The notes under the pieces: model-generated
Told to the model about the DNA's origin: nothing
The model's input: the letters and a program-made list of their open reading frames with translations, nothing else
The model's database searches: none
Position numbers and translations under genes: made by a program
NCBI RefSeq assembly: GCF_000993785.3
Contig: NZ_CP009922.3
Span: forward strand, 5,518,001 to 5,582,000
DNA: 64,000 nucleotides
DNA from: Streptomyces xiamenensis
Lineage (GTDB): Bacteria > Actinomycetota > Actinomycetes > Streptomycetales > Streptomycetaceae
Direction: 5' to 3'
Shown here: positions 51,601 to 63,600 of the stretch, one piece after another
Layout: every line of letters begins with the position of its first letter
Position numbering within the stretch: position 1 is the stretch's first letter

Positions 51601-54600
51601 CTGGGCGCACCGCCCGCACCACCTGCTCGAACGGCAGCTCCTGGTGCGCGAACGCCTCCAGCACCGCCGTGCGCACCCGCGCCAGATGGGCCGCGAAGTC
51701 CTCCTCCGGATCGATGCGCACCCGCAGCGCCAGCGTGTTCACGAAGAACCCGATCAGCGCGGCCGTGTCCGGGTGCGAGCGCCCCGACACCGGCGTCCCC
51801 ACCGTCACGTCCCGGCTGCCCGCGTGCCGGGCCACATGCAGGCAGTAGACCGCCAGCAGCGCCATGAACGCCGTACTGCCGGTGTCCCTGCGCAGCTCCG
51901 TCAGCCACGCCACCCGCTCCGCCGGGATCCGCAGCCCGCGCCGGTCGCCGGAGAACCCGCCGTCCTCCGGGGCCGGCCGGTCCGGCTGCGGCACGGTGGG
52001 CACCGCGCCCGCCAGGGTCCGTGTCCAGTACTCCCGCTCGGCGCCGCCCCGTTCCGCCAGCAGCTCCCGCTGCCAGCGCGTGTAGTCCGGGTAGTCCGCC
52101 GCCAGCCGGGGCAGCCCGGCCGCCGCGAGATCGCCGTCCGCCCGGTACAGCGCCCACAGTTCCCGCTCGAAGACCTCCAGCGACCAGGCGTCCAGCGCCA
52201 CATGGTGCGCGACGAACGCCAGCGTGTGCCGCCGCGACCCGGTCCGCCACACCCGCACCCGCAGCAGCGGGCCCCGGGTCAGGTCGAACGGCTCGGCCAC
52301 CAGCGCCGACAGCCGCGCCGTCACCTCCCCGGGCGGGCACTCACCGGCGGCCAGACCGCAGCTCCAGGCCGGCCCGACCCGCTGCACCACGGCGCCGTCC
52401 GCATCCGTGTCCAAGGTGGTGCGCAGCGCCTCGAACCGCCCGATGAGCGCGTCCACGGCCGCGCCCAGCCGCGCCACGTCCAGCGGCCCCTCGACATCGC
52501 GTGCCCAGGTCACGTGGTACGTGGGGCTGTCCGGTGCCAGATGCCACAGGAACCACAACCGCTCCTGGGCGTACGACGCGGGCAGCGCCTCCCCGGGGGC
52601 CCGCACGGCCCGCACGATCGGACCGGAGGCGGTGGTGCCGCGCGCCGTGTGCTCCTCCAGCAGCCGGGCCATCGCGGCCACCGTGGGGCGTTCGAACACC
52701 TCGTGCAGCCGCACCCTGACCCCGAACTCGGTGCCCAGCCGCATCACCAGCCGCACCGCCAGCAGCGAGTGCCCGCCCAGCGCCACGAAGTCGTCCTCGA
52801 TCCCGACCTCGGTCAGCCCCAGCACCTGGCACCACACCGCCGCCACCCGCCGCTGCGTCGGCGTCACCGGCGGGCCGCCGTGCCGCCGCGCCGCACGCGG
52901 GGTGCCGGCGGCCCGCCGCAGCGCCTCCCGGTCCAGTTTGCCGACCGCCGTCAGCGGCAGCCCGGCGACGGTGCGCAGCACCGAGGGCACGGCCACCGCG
53001 GGCAGCCGGTCGGCCAGATACGCCGTCAGCCCGGCGTCGTCGGGGGCCGCTCCGGCCGGCACCACGTGGGCCACCAGCGTCGTACGGGCTCCCGGCGCCG
53101 TGCCGTCGCGGTGCGCGGTGACCGCCGCGGCCGAGACCCCCGGATGGGAACGCAGCACCGCCTCGATCTCCGCGGGCTCCACCCGCTGGCCCGAGATCTT
53201 CAGCTGCTGGTCCGCCCGGCCGGCGAACTCCAGCAGCCCGCCCGCGCCGTACCGCACCAGGTCACCCGTCCGGTACAGCCGGGCCCCCGGCGGCCCCCAG
53301 GGGTCGGGGACGAACACGTCCGCCGTCAGCTCCGGCCGGCCCCGGTAGCCCCGTGCCACGGCCGGGCCGCCCAGATACAGCTCACCCGTGGCGCCGGGCG
53401 GCACCTCGCGCAGCGCCGCGTCCAGCACCCGTACGCGGACGGCGCCCAGCGGCCTGCCGATCACCGGATCCTGATGCTCGGTCACCCGGATCCCGGTCAC
53501 ATCGACCGTGGCCTCCGTCGGACCGTAGGTGTTGTGCGCGATCGTCCCCGGCCGGGCGGCCAGCGCCGACCACAGGTCCGGCGGGCACGCCTCGCCGCCC
53601 AGCGTCACCAGCCGCGGCGGATGGGGCGCGTCCAGCAGCCCCGCCTCCACCATGAGGTGCACCTGCGCCGTGGTGGCGCCGATGACCCCGGCCGCCCGTC
53701 CCGCGTCCTGGGCCCGCGCCACCAGCTGCCGCGGGTCGCGGCCCTCGGCCCCGGAGAGCACCAGCAGCGTGTGGCCGTCCAGCAGCGCCAGCACCTGCTC
53801 CAGGAAGAAGTCCGACAGGAAGGCCGAGGTCCCCAGGGCCACCCGCAGCCGTTCCCCGCCGGGGGCCGCCTCGCGCAGCCGGGGCAGCAGCAGTCCGGTG
53901 GCGTAGTGGGACAGTGAGCCGTGCTCGACGGCCACGCCCTTGGGCGCCCCCGAGGTCCCGGACGTGTACATCACATAGGCCAGGTCCCGTTCCGTGACGG
54001 TGACCGGCTGCTGGTCCGTGTTCCCGGGGTCCGCCGGGCCGTCGTCCGGGCCCGACCACCGCAGTGTCGGGAAGCCCTCCGGCACCGACCCGGCGCCGTC
54101 GTCCCCCGTGACCAGCACGACCGGCCCGGCGTCCTGGGCCATCAGCCGCAGCCGGCCCGCGGGCAGTTCGGGATCCAGCGGGACGAACGCCGCCCCCGCC
54201 TTCCACACCGCCCACACGGCCGTGACCGCGCCCCGCCCGGCCGGCAGGCAGATCCCGACCAGGTCGCCCCGCCCCACCCCGGCCCGCCGCAGCCGGCCGG
54301 CCAGCCGGTCGCTGTCCGCGTCCAGCGCGGCGAACGTCACCCGCCGCGCGCCGTCCTCCAGCGCGACGGCCTCCGGAGCGGCGGCCACCTGGGCCCGCAG
54401 CATCGCGTGCACCGGCACCCGGGCGCCGTCCCGCGCCCCGTCCCGGCCGCTCCACGCCTCCAGCAGGTCGCGCTCCGCCGTGCCGAGCAGCACCGCCTCC
54501 TCGTGCGGGGCGTCCGGCTCCGCCGCCATCGCCCGCAGGGCGCGCAGATGGTAGTCCCGTACGACCGTCACCTGATCCGCGCTCAGCCGCCGTGCGTCGT

Positions 54601-57600
54601 ACTCCAGCTCAAGACGCAGCTCCTGCGTCCCCGCGTCCCGGCTGACCGTCACGCCCAGCACGAAGTTGGTGCGCCCGGTTCCCGCGACATCCTGCTCCGC
54701 AGCCTCGGTGTCGGACACCTCCTGGGCCAGCGCCCCGAACTGGTGGAAGTGGTTGTACGTGAAGCTCGCGTCGAACAGCGGGCCGCCGCCCAGCTCACGC
54801 TGGAGCGCCGCCATCGGGTAGCGCCGGTGCGGCAGCAGCGCGCGTTCGGCGGCGAAGACCGCCCGTACCAGATCGGCCCAGCTGCCCGGGGCGAGCGCGA
54901 GCCGGAAGGGCACGGTGTTCAGGAACAGACCCCGGGCCTCCTCGCCGTCCGTCTCCTCCAGCCGGCCGTTGGCCGTGAGCCCCACCAGGACGTCCGGGTC
55001 GCCGGTCGCCAGACCCACCGCCCGCAGATGCGCGGCCAGGACCACCGACTTGAACGGCACGCCGCACCGGCGGGCCACCGCGTCGAGCCCGGCGGCCGTC
55101 GCGGCGGGCACCGGCGTGCTCAGCACACCGTGCCCGGCCGCCTCGTCGCGCTCGTGGCTCTCGCCCACGACGTGTTCCCCGAGCGGCACCGGTGCGAGTC
55201 CCGCCGCACGGCGCGGCAGCCGCGCCTCGGGCCGGCCGGCCAGCTGCCGGTGCCAGAAGTCACGGGTGGCGCCGGACGCCAGCGCGGCCCGCTCGGCGGC
55301 GACGAAGTCCCGGTAGCGGGACCGGACCGGCTCGGGTCGCGGCGTACCACCCGCGAGCAGCTGACGGTAGTGACCGTGGATCTCGGTGAGGGTGGAGGCC
55401 AGGCTCCAGCCGTCGAGCACGGCGTGGTGTTCGGTGACGCTCCACTGGAAGGTGGTGTCGGTGAGCACATGGACCGTCATCCGCCACAGCGGCGCCGACT
55501 CCAGCACGAACGGACGCCGCCGTTCGTTCTCGACGTACGCCACCAGTGCGGTCCGCCGCCCCGCCTCGTCCAGGTCGCGCAGATCGATCACCGTCAGCGG
55601 TGCCGGGGCCTCCCGGTGCACCAACTGCATCGGTTCGGCGTAGCCGGTGAGGTCGAAGGAGGTGCGCAGCGCCGGATGCCGGGCCACCGCCAGGCCCACC
55701 GCCTGCCGGAAGGCCGCCTCGTCGAACGCCCCGGGCAGCCGCAGCGTCTCCACGTTCAGGTACGGCAGCCGGTCCGGGTCCGACTCCATCTCGTAGACCA
55801 TGCCGACCTGGAGTTCGGCCATCGGGTAGGCGTCGGTGAGTCCTTCGGGCAGGCGTGCCCGGTCCTCGGGGGAGAGCAGCGAGAACGCGCCCTCGTCGCC
55901 GGGGCCCGGCTCCCGGGCCGCTACGACCGTGGTCACCTCGGCCAGCCGCGCCACGGTCGGCCGTTCCAGCAGATCGGGCATCGCGAACCGCAGGCCCGCC
56001 ACCCTGGCGCGTCCGAGCAGTCTGATGGCGCGGATGGAGTCGCCACCCAGGTCGAAGAATGAGTCGTGCCGGCCGATCCGCCCGGTGCCCAGGACCCCGC
56101 GCCACACGGCGGCCAGTGCCTCCTCGTGGCCGGGCCGGGGCTCCTCGTACTCCACAGCCAGTTCGGGCCGGTCGGTGGGTGGTGCGGGGAGGGCGCGGGT
56201 GTCGATCTTGCCTTGGGGGGTGAGGGGCAGCTGGGCGAGGTGGACGAAGTGGTGGGGGATGGCGTAGGGGGGCAGTTCGGCGGTGAGCCGGGTCCGCAGC
56301 TCGGTGGTGTTGAGGGGTTGTCCGGTGGTGGTGGTGAGGTAGGCGGTGAGGGTGTCGGGGTGGGTGTGGGTGAGGTGGGCCTGGGCGATGTGCGGATGCC
56401 GCTGGAGGGCGGTTTCGATCTCGGCGGGTTCCAGCCGGTGGCCGCGTACCTTGATCTGCTGGTCGGAGCGTCCTTGGTGGTGGAGGGTGCCCTGGGGCGT
56501 CCAGTGGGCGAGATCGCCGGTGCGGTAGAGGCGGCTGCCGGGCGGGCCGTAGGGGTCCGGGACGAAGCGGTCCGCCGTCAGCGCGGGGCGGCCCGTGTAG
56601 CCCCGGGTCACACCGGCACCCCCGACGTACAGCTCGCCGGTCACACCCAGCGGAACCGGCTCACCCGCGGCGTCCAGGACGTACACCCGCAGATCCGGCA
56701 GCCCTCGCCCGACCGGGGCGGTCGCCCCGGCCAGATCCTCCTCGGTCAGGCGGATGTGGGTGACGTGGACGGTGGTTTCGGTGATGCCGTACATGTTGAT
56801 CAGGGCGGGGGCATCGTAGCCGTGCCGGCCGGCCCAGGCACGGACGGAGGGCTGGTGCAGCTGCTCGCCGCCGAACACCACCGCGCGCAGCGCCGTCTCC
56901 TGGCCGGCTGCGGCGTCCACCTCCTCGAACGCCCGGAACGCCGTCGGCGTCTGGCTCAGCACCGTCACCCCCTCCGAGCGCACCAGGGCGTGGAAGGCGT
57001 GGGTGTCGCGGGCCGTCTCGTGCGGCACCACGATCAGGCGGGCGCCGGTGGTGAGGGGGCCCCAGATCTCCCAGACGGAGAAGTCGAAGGCGAAGCTGTG
57101 GAACTGGCTCCACACGTCGTCGGTGCGGAGTTCGAGTGCGCTGCGCGCGGCGGTGAACAGCCGGGTGACGTTGCGGTGGGTGACGGTGGTGCCCTTGGGC
57201 CGGCCCGTCGACCCGGACGTGAAGATGACGTAGCAGGCGTTCTCCGGATCGATCGCCACGTCGGGGGCTTCCTCGGCGGTCTCCCGGAACGACCCGATGT
57301 CGAAGGGGACCCAGGGCCCTTCGGGTGCGGTGGTGTTCCGGGTCAGCACCAGAGGTGCGGCGGTCTCGGTGAGGATGTGCCGCAGGCGTTCGGCGGGGAA
57401 GGTGGTGTCCAGCGGCACGTACACGCCGCCGGCCTTCAGGACGGCCAGCGCGGCGACGACGGCCTCCGCCGAGCGGTCGAGGAGCAGGCCCACCGGTGTC
57501 TCCGCGCCCACTCCCCGTTCGATCAGGGCGTGGGCGAGCGCGTTGGCCCGCCGGTCCAGATCCCAGTACGTGAGCCGGTCCTCCCCGCAGACCACCGCCA

Positions 57601-60600
57601 CCGCGTCCGGGGCCTGGGCGGCCCGCGCGGCGACCTGTTCGTGCAGCAGCCCCGCCGCGCACACAGTGTCACCACCCACCCAGGAGCCCACCAACTCCCG
57701 CTCCGCCGCCGGTATCAGGGACACCGGAGCGTACGGCGCCTCCGGATCCGCCGCCATCGCCTCCAGCGCCCGCACATGTGCGTCCCGCAGCCAGCCGGCC
57801 TGCTCGGCCGTCAGCTCGGTGGCGTCGTACTCCAGGTCCAGCCGCAGTCCGGCCGCCCCCGGCTCCCGGCTCAGCGACACCAGCAGCGGAAGGGTGGTCC
57901 ACCCCGCCCCCGTCACCGGCTGCTCCTGCGCTCCCGCGTCGAAGGGGGCACCGTCGGGGCCCGTGCCGTCCAGCTGATGGAAGTGGTGGTGGACGAACCC
58001 GGCCGCGAACAGCGGTGCGCCGCCCAGCTTCCGCCGTATCGCCGCCATCGGGTACCGCCGGTGCGGATGCGTTGCCCGCTCCGCCGCGTGCGTGGCGCGC
58101 GCAAGATCGGTCCAGCTTCCGCCGGGCAGCCGCAGCCGGAACGGCAGGGTGTTGAGGAACAGGCCGCGTGCCTCGGTGCCGTCGGCCTCCTCCAGCCGGC
58201 CGTTCGACGACAGCCCGGTCACCACATCCGGGCTCCCGCCGGCCACCGCCAGCACCCGCAGATGCGCCGCCAGCAGCACCGACTTGAACGGCACCCCGGC
58301 CCGCCGGGCGAACGCCTCCAGCGCCGCCGTCAGCTCCGCGCCCAGCGGTGTCTCCAGTGCGCCCCGGCCCGCCGCCGCGTCGGTGCGCCGCCGCTCGCCG
58401 GGCACCACCGGTGCCGGTGCGCCCGGGATCCGGGCGGTGCCGACCCGGGGCAGCCGCGGGTCCGGCCGGTCGGCCAGCAGATCGAGCCAGAACCGTTCGC
58501 TGTCGGGGGAGGCCAGCGCGGCGCGTTCGGCGGCGATGAAGTCGCGGAAGGTGGAACGCGGCGCCGCGTGCCGGGTGTCGTTCCCGGTCTGCAGCGCACG
58601 GTAGGCGGCGCTGATCTCGGTGAGCGTGGAGGCCAGACTCCAGCCGTCGAGGATGGCGTGGTGTTCGGTGACGGTCCACTGGAAGGCGTCGTCGGTCAGG
58701 ACGTGCACCGCCATCCGCCACAGCGGCGCCCGGTCCAGCGGGAGCGCCGCGTCCCGCTCCGCGCGGATGTACTCGGTCAGCACCGTCCGCCGGTCCGGCT
58801 CGTCCAGGCCCCGGATGTCGGTGACGGTCAGCGGTGTCTCGGCGGTGCGGTGGACCAGTTGCAGCGGCTCGGAACGGCCGTCGAGGTCGAAGGAGGTACG
58901 CAGGACGGGGTGCCGGGCCACGGTGCGCGCGAGGGCCTCACGGAAGGCGGTCTCGTCGAACGGTCCGCTCAGCCGCAGGGTCTCCACGTTGTGGTACGGG
59001 TTGCGGCCCGGTGAGCGCTCCTGCTCGTAGACCATGCCGATCTGGAGTTCCGCCATGGGGTAGGCGTCGTCGAGCCCACCGGGCAGGGTGGCCCGGTCCT
59101 CGGGCGTGAGCAGGTCGTACGGCTCGGCGGAACGGGGGTGCGCACCGGCCTCCGCTCCCGGCGGAGCCTGGGCGGCGGCGACGGCCAGCGCGGCCGGGGT
59201 GGGGTGGTCGAGCAGATCCTGGAGGGCGAAGACCAGCCCCGCGTCCCGGGCGTGGCCCAGCACCTGGATGCTGCGGATGGAGTCGCCGCCCAGGTCGAAG
59301 AAGTTGTCGTGGCGGCCGACGCGGTCGATGCCGAGGACCTGCTGCCAGATGGCGCCGAGGCGCTGCTCCACCTCGCCCCGTGGCGGGTCGAAGGGCTGGA
59401 CGAGGGAGGGCCGTTCGGCGGCCGGCACGGGCAGGGCGGCGCGGTCCACCTTGGCGTTCGGGGTCAGCGGCAGTTCGTCCAGGGTGACGAAGCGCTGCGG
59501 CACCATGTACCCGGGCAGCCGCGCCGCCAGCCGCGACCGCAGCAGGTCGGGCGGCGCCGTCTCGCCGGGCCGCGGCACGACGTACCCGACCAGGTCCGTG
59601 ACCACCCCCGGCGTCCGCCCGTCACCGCGGGCGGTGACCACGCACGCCTGGATCTCCGGCTGCTCGCGCAGCGCCGCCTCGATTTCGCCGAGTTCGATGC
59701 GGTAGCCGCGGATCTTGATCATGTGGTCGATGCGGCCGAGGAATTCGAGCGTGCCGTGCGGGCTCCAGCGCCCGCGGTCCCCGGTGCGGTACAGCCGGCG
59801 CCCGGGGTGGTGCGGGTGGGGGAGGAAGCGTTCGGCCGTGAGCGCCGGGTTGTCGAGATAGCCGCGTGCCAGGCAGGGGCCGGATACGTACAGTTCGCCG
59901 GGCGTCCCGATGGGGGTGGGCAGGCCGGCCTTGTCCAGGACGTGGACCTCGGTGTTGACCAGGGGGGAGCCGAGGGGCAGCGGCCCCTCGGGAACGTTCC
60001 CCTGGGTGAAGGTGCCGCAGACGGAGAACGTGGTGGTCTCCGTCGGCCCCCAGCAATTGACCAGTTCCAGACCCGGGTGGCGTTCGAGCACCCGGCGGGC
60101 GTGCTGCGGGGAGACGGTCTCGCTCCCGGTGAGGAAGCGCCGCAATCCGTCGAAGGTGGCGGGTTCGTGGTCGACGAGCAGCGCGAACAGCGAGGCCGTG
60201 GCGTGCAGCACGGTGACCCCGTACGCGCGGACCCAGCGGGCGATGTCCGCGGGCCCGTAGGAGTCCGGCGGAGCCATCACCAGCCGGGCGCCGCCCACCA
60301 GCGGGGCCCACACCTCGAACGTGGCCACGTCGAAGGAGGACGGGGCGATCTGCAGCAGGACGTCCTGCGGCCGCAGCACCATGCTCTCCCCGCCGTGCAG
60401 GAGTTCGGTGACATTGCGGTGCCGGGTCACCACCCCCTTGGGCCGGCCGGTCGAGCCCGAGGTGAAGACGACGTACGCCCCGTGGTCCGGGCCCACCCCG
60501 CTCACCGGGTCGGCGTCACGCAGCGGATCACCGCCCGCGTCCTCGGCCACCGTCACGGGCAGGACCGTCCAGGGGCCGTCCGGTATCCGGTCCCGCGCGG

Positions 60601-63600
60601 CCTCGGTCGCCAGCAGCACGGTGGCCCCGCACGCGCGCAGCATCCCGTCCAGCCGGGCGGCGGGGAACCCGGGGTCGAGCGGCACATAGGTGCCGCCGGC
60701 CTTGAGGATGCCGAGCAGCGCGGTGACCATCTCCAGGGAGCGTTCGGCACCCAGGCCGACACACACATCCGGTCCGACGCCGAGATCCCGCAGGGTGTGG
60801 GCCAGCCGGTTGGCCCGGACGTTCAGTTCGCCGTAGGTGAGCTGCCGGTCCCCGGCGACGACGGCGACCGCGTCGGGTGTGGCGGCGGCCCGGGCGGCGA
60901 CCATCTCGTGCACCGGCACCGCCGGCACCTCGACCCGGGGCCCCTGCCAGGAAGCGATCATCCGCGCCTCGGCGTCCGGTACCAGCGGAGCCCGCCGGTG
61001 CGGCGCCTCCGGGTCGGCCACCATCGTCTCCAGCACCCGGGTGTACGCGTCCCGCAGCGCGGCGGCGCGGCCCGGCGCCAGCAGCCGCGCGTCGTACTCG
61101 AACTCCAGCCGCAGCCCTTCGGTCTCCAGCCCCCTGCTGATGGCGACCACCAGCGGGAAGTGGGTGCGCGCCATACCGCCCCGGACGTCCGCCTCGCCCT
61201 GTGTCAGCGACATCCCCGGGCCGTCGGTGGCCGCCGCAAGCTGGTGGAAGTGGTTGTAGACGAAGCTGACCTCGAACAGCGGATCGCCGCCCAGCTCCCG
61301 CTGGATCGCCGCCATCGGGTAGCGGCGGTGCGGCTGTGTCTCCTGCTCCCGGGCGAAGACGGCCCGCGCCAGATCGGTCCAGCTTCCGCCGGGCAGCCGC
61401 AGCCGGAACGGCAGGGTGTTGAGGAACAGGCCGCGTGCCTCGGTGCCGTCGGCCTCCGCCAGCCGGCCGTGCGTCGTCAGCCCGGAGACGACGTCACCGC
61501 TGCCCGTGAGCAGACTCAGCACCCGCAGATGTGCCGCCAGGACGACGGACTTGAACGGCACCCGCGCGCCGCGGGCCAGGGCGTCGAGCCGGCCGAGCAG
61601 CGCGGCGGGCAGCACCGTGCTGAGCGCGCCGTACCCCTGGGCCTCGTCGTGCTGATGACTCTCGTCCCCGGCCCCGGCCGCACCCGGCAGGCCCGTGACG
61701 GGGAGCCGGCTGTCGGGCCGGTCGGCGAGCAGCCGGTGCCAGTAGTCGCGGGTCTCCGCGGAGGTGAGCGCGGCGCGTTCGGCGGCGATGAAGTCGCGGA
61801 AGGTGGAACGCGGCGCCGCGTGCCGGGTGTGGTCCCCGGCGCGCAGGGCGTCGTAGGCGGTGCTGATCTCGGTGAGGGTGGAGGCCAGGCTCCAGCCGTC
61901 GAGGATGGCGTGGTGTTCGGTGACGGTCCACTGGAAGGCGTCATCGCTCAGGAGATGCACCGTCATGCGCCACAGCGGTGCCTCGGACAGGGTGAGCGGC
62001 CGCTTGCGCTCGTGTTCCAGGTGCCCGGCGAGCGCGGCGTGCCGGGCCGCGTCGTCCAGGCCCCGCAGGTCCGTCACCTCCAGGGGCGTCACGGCGTGGG
62101 CGTGGACGAGCTGCACCGGGACGGAGCAGCCGCTCAGTTCGAAGGAGGTGCGCAGGACGGGGTGCCGGGCCACGGTGCGCGCGAGGGCCTCGCGGAAGGC
62201 GGCCTCGTCGAACGGTCCGGCCAGCCGTATGGAGTGCACGTTGTGGTACGGGGCCCGCTCCCGGTCGCGTTCCTGCTCGTAGACCATGCCGATCTGCAAC
62301 TGGGCCATGGGGTAGGCGTCGTCGAGACCCCCGGGCAGGGCGGCCCGGTCCTCGGGGGAGAGCAGGGTGAACGGCGCCTGCTGTTCGGCGTCCGCCGCCC
62401 GCGTGTCGCCGTCATCCTCGTCCCGGGTCACGGCCTGTGCCAGTTCGGCGAGTGTGGGGCGGCGCGTCACCTCCTGGAGCGCGAACCGCAGACCGGCACT
62501 CCGCGCCTGGCCCAGGATCTGGATGCTGCGGATGGAGTCGCCTCCGAGGTCGAAGAAGTTGTCGTGGCGGCCGACGCGGTCGATGCCGAGGACCTGCTGC
62601 CAGATGGCGGCGAGGTGCTGTTCCGTCTCGCCCTGCGGCGGGTCGAAGGCTTCGACGAGGTCGGGGCGCTCGCCGTCCGGGGCCGGCAGGGCGCGGCGGT
62701 CCACCTTGGCGCGCGGGGTCAGCGGCAGGGCGTCGAGGAACACGAACTGCCGGGGCACCATGTACCCGGGCAGCCGTTCGCCGAGCCAGCCGCGCAGCTC
62801 GCCCCGGGTGGGGGCCGGCTCGTGCGGCACCAGATAGCCGACCAGGTCCGCCGGGCCCGTACCGTCCTGCCGGGCCACCACCACGCACTCCCGCACCTGG
62901 GGGTGGGCGCGCAGCGCCGTCTCCACCTCGCCGAGTTCGATGCGGTAGCCGCGGATCTTGATCATGTGGTCGACGCGGCCGAGGAATTCGACGGCGCCCC
63001 GGTGGGTCCAGCGTCCGCGGTCGCCGGTGCGGTAGAGGCGGCGGCCGGGGTGGTGGGGGTGGGGGAGGAAGCGTTCGGCCGTCATGGTCGGGTTGTTGAG
63101 GTAGCCGCGTGCCAGGCAGGGGCCGGATACGTACAGTTCGCCGGGCGTCCCGATGGGGGTGGGCATACCGGCGTCGTCCAGGACGTGGACCTCGGTGTTG
63201 ACCAGGGGGGAGCCGAGCGGCAGCGGTCCGTCGGGGAGTGTGTGCCGGGTGTAGGCGCCGCAGACGGAGAACGTCGTGGTCTCGGTGGGGCCCCAGCAGT
63301 TGACGAGTTCCAGCTCCGGGCAGCGCTGGAGGACGCGCGCGGCGTGCTGGGGGGAGACGGTCTCGCTTCCGGTGAGGAAGCGCCGCAATCCGTCGAAGGT
63401 GGCGGGTTCGTGGTCGACGAGCAGCGTGAACAGCGAGGCCGTGGCGTGCAGCACGGTCACCTCGTGCTCCTGGACCCAGCGGGCGATGTCGGCGGGTCCG
63501 TAGGAGATCGGCGGAGCCATCACCAGCCGGGCCCCGCCGACCAGCGGGGCCCACACCTCGAACGTCGAGTTGTCGAACGGCAGCGGTGCCAGCTGCAACA

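Noticed and set aside
49187-53917. Very long open frame on the plus strand (more than 1500 codons) across the NRPS gene
   Set aside because: It is antisense to a clear NRPS and its composition is that of a shadow frame in high-GC DNA (Arg, His, Pro, Gly and Gln-rich, no domain).
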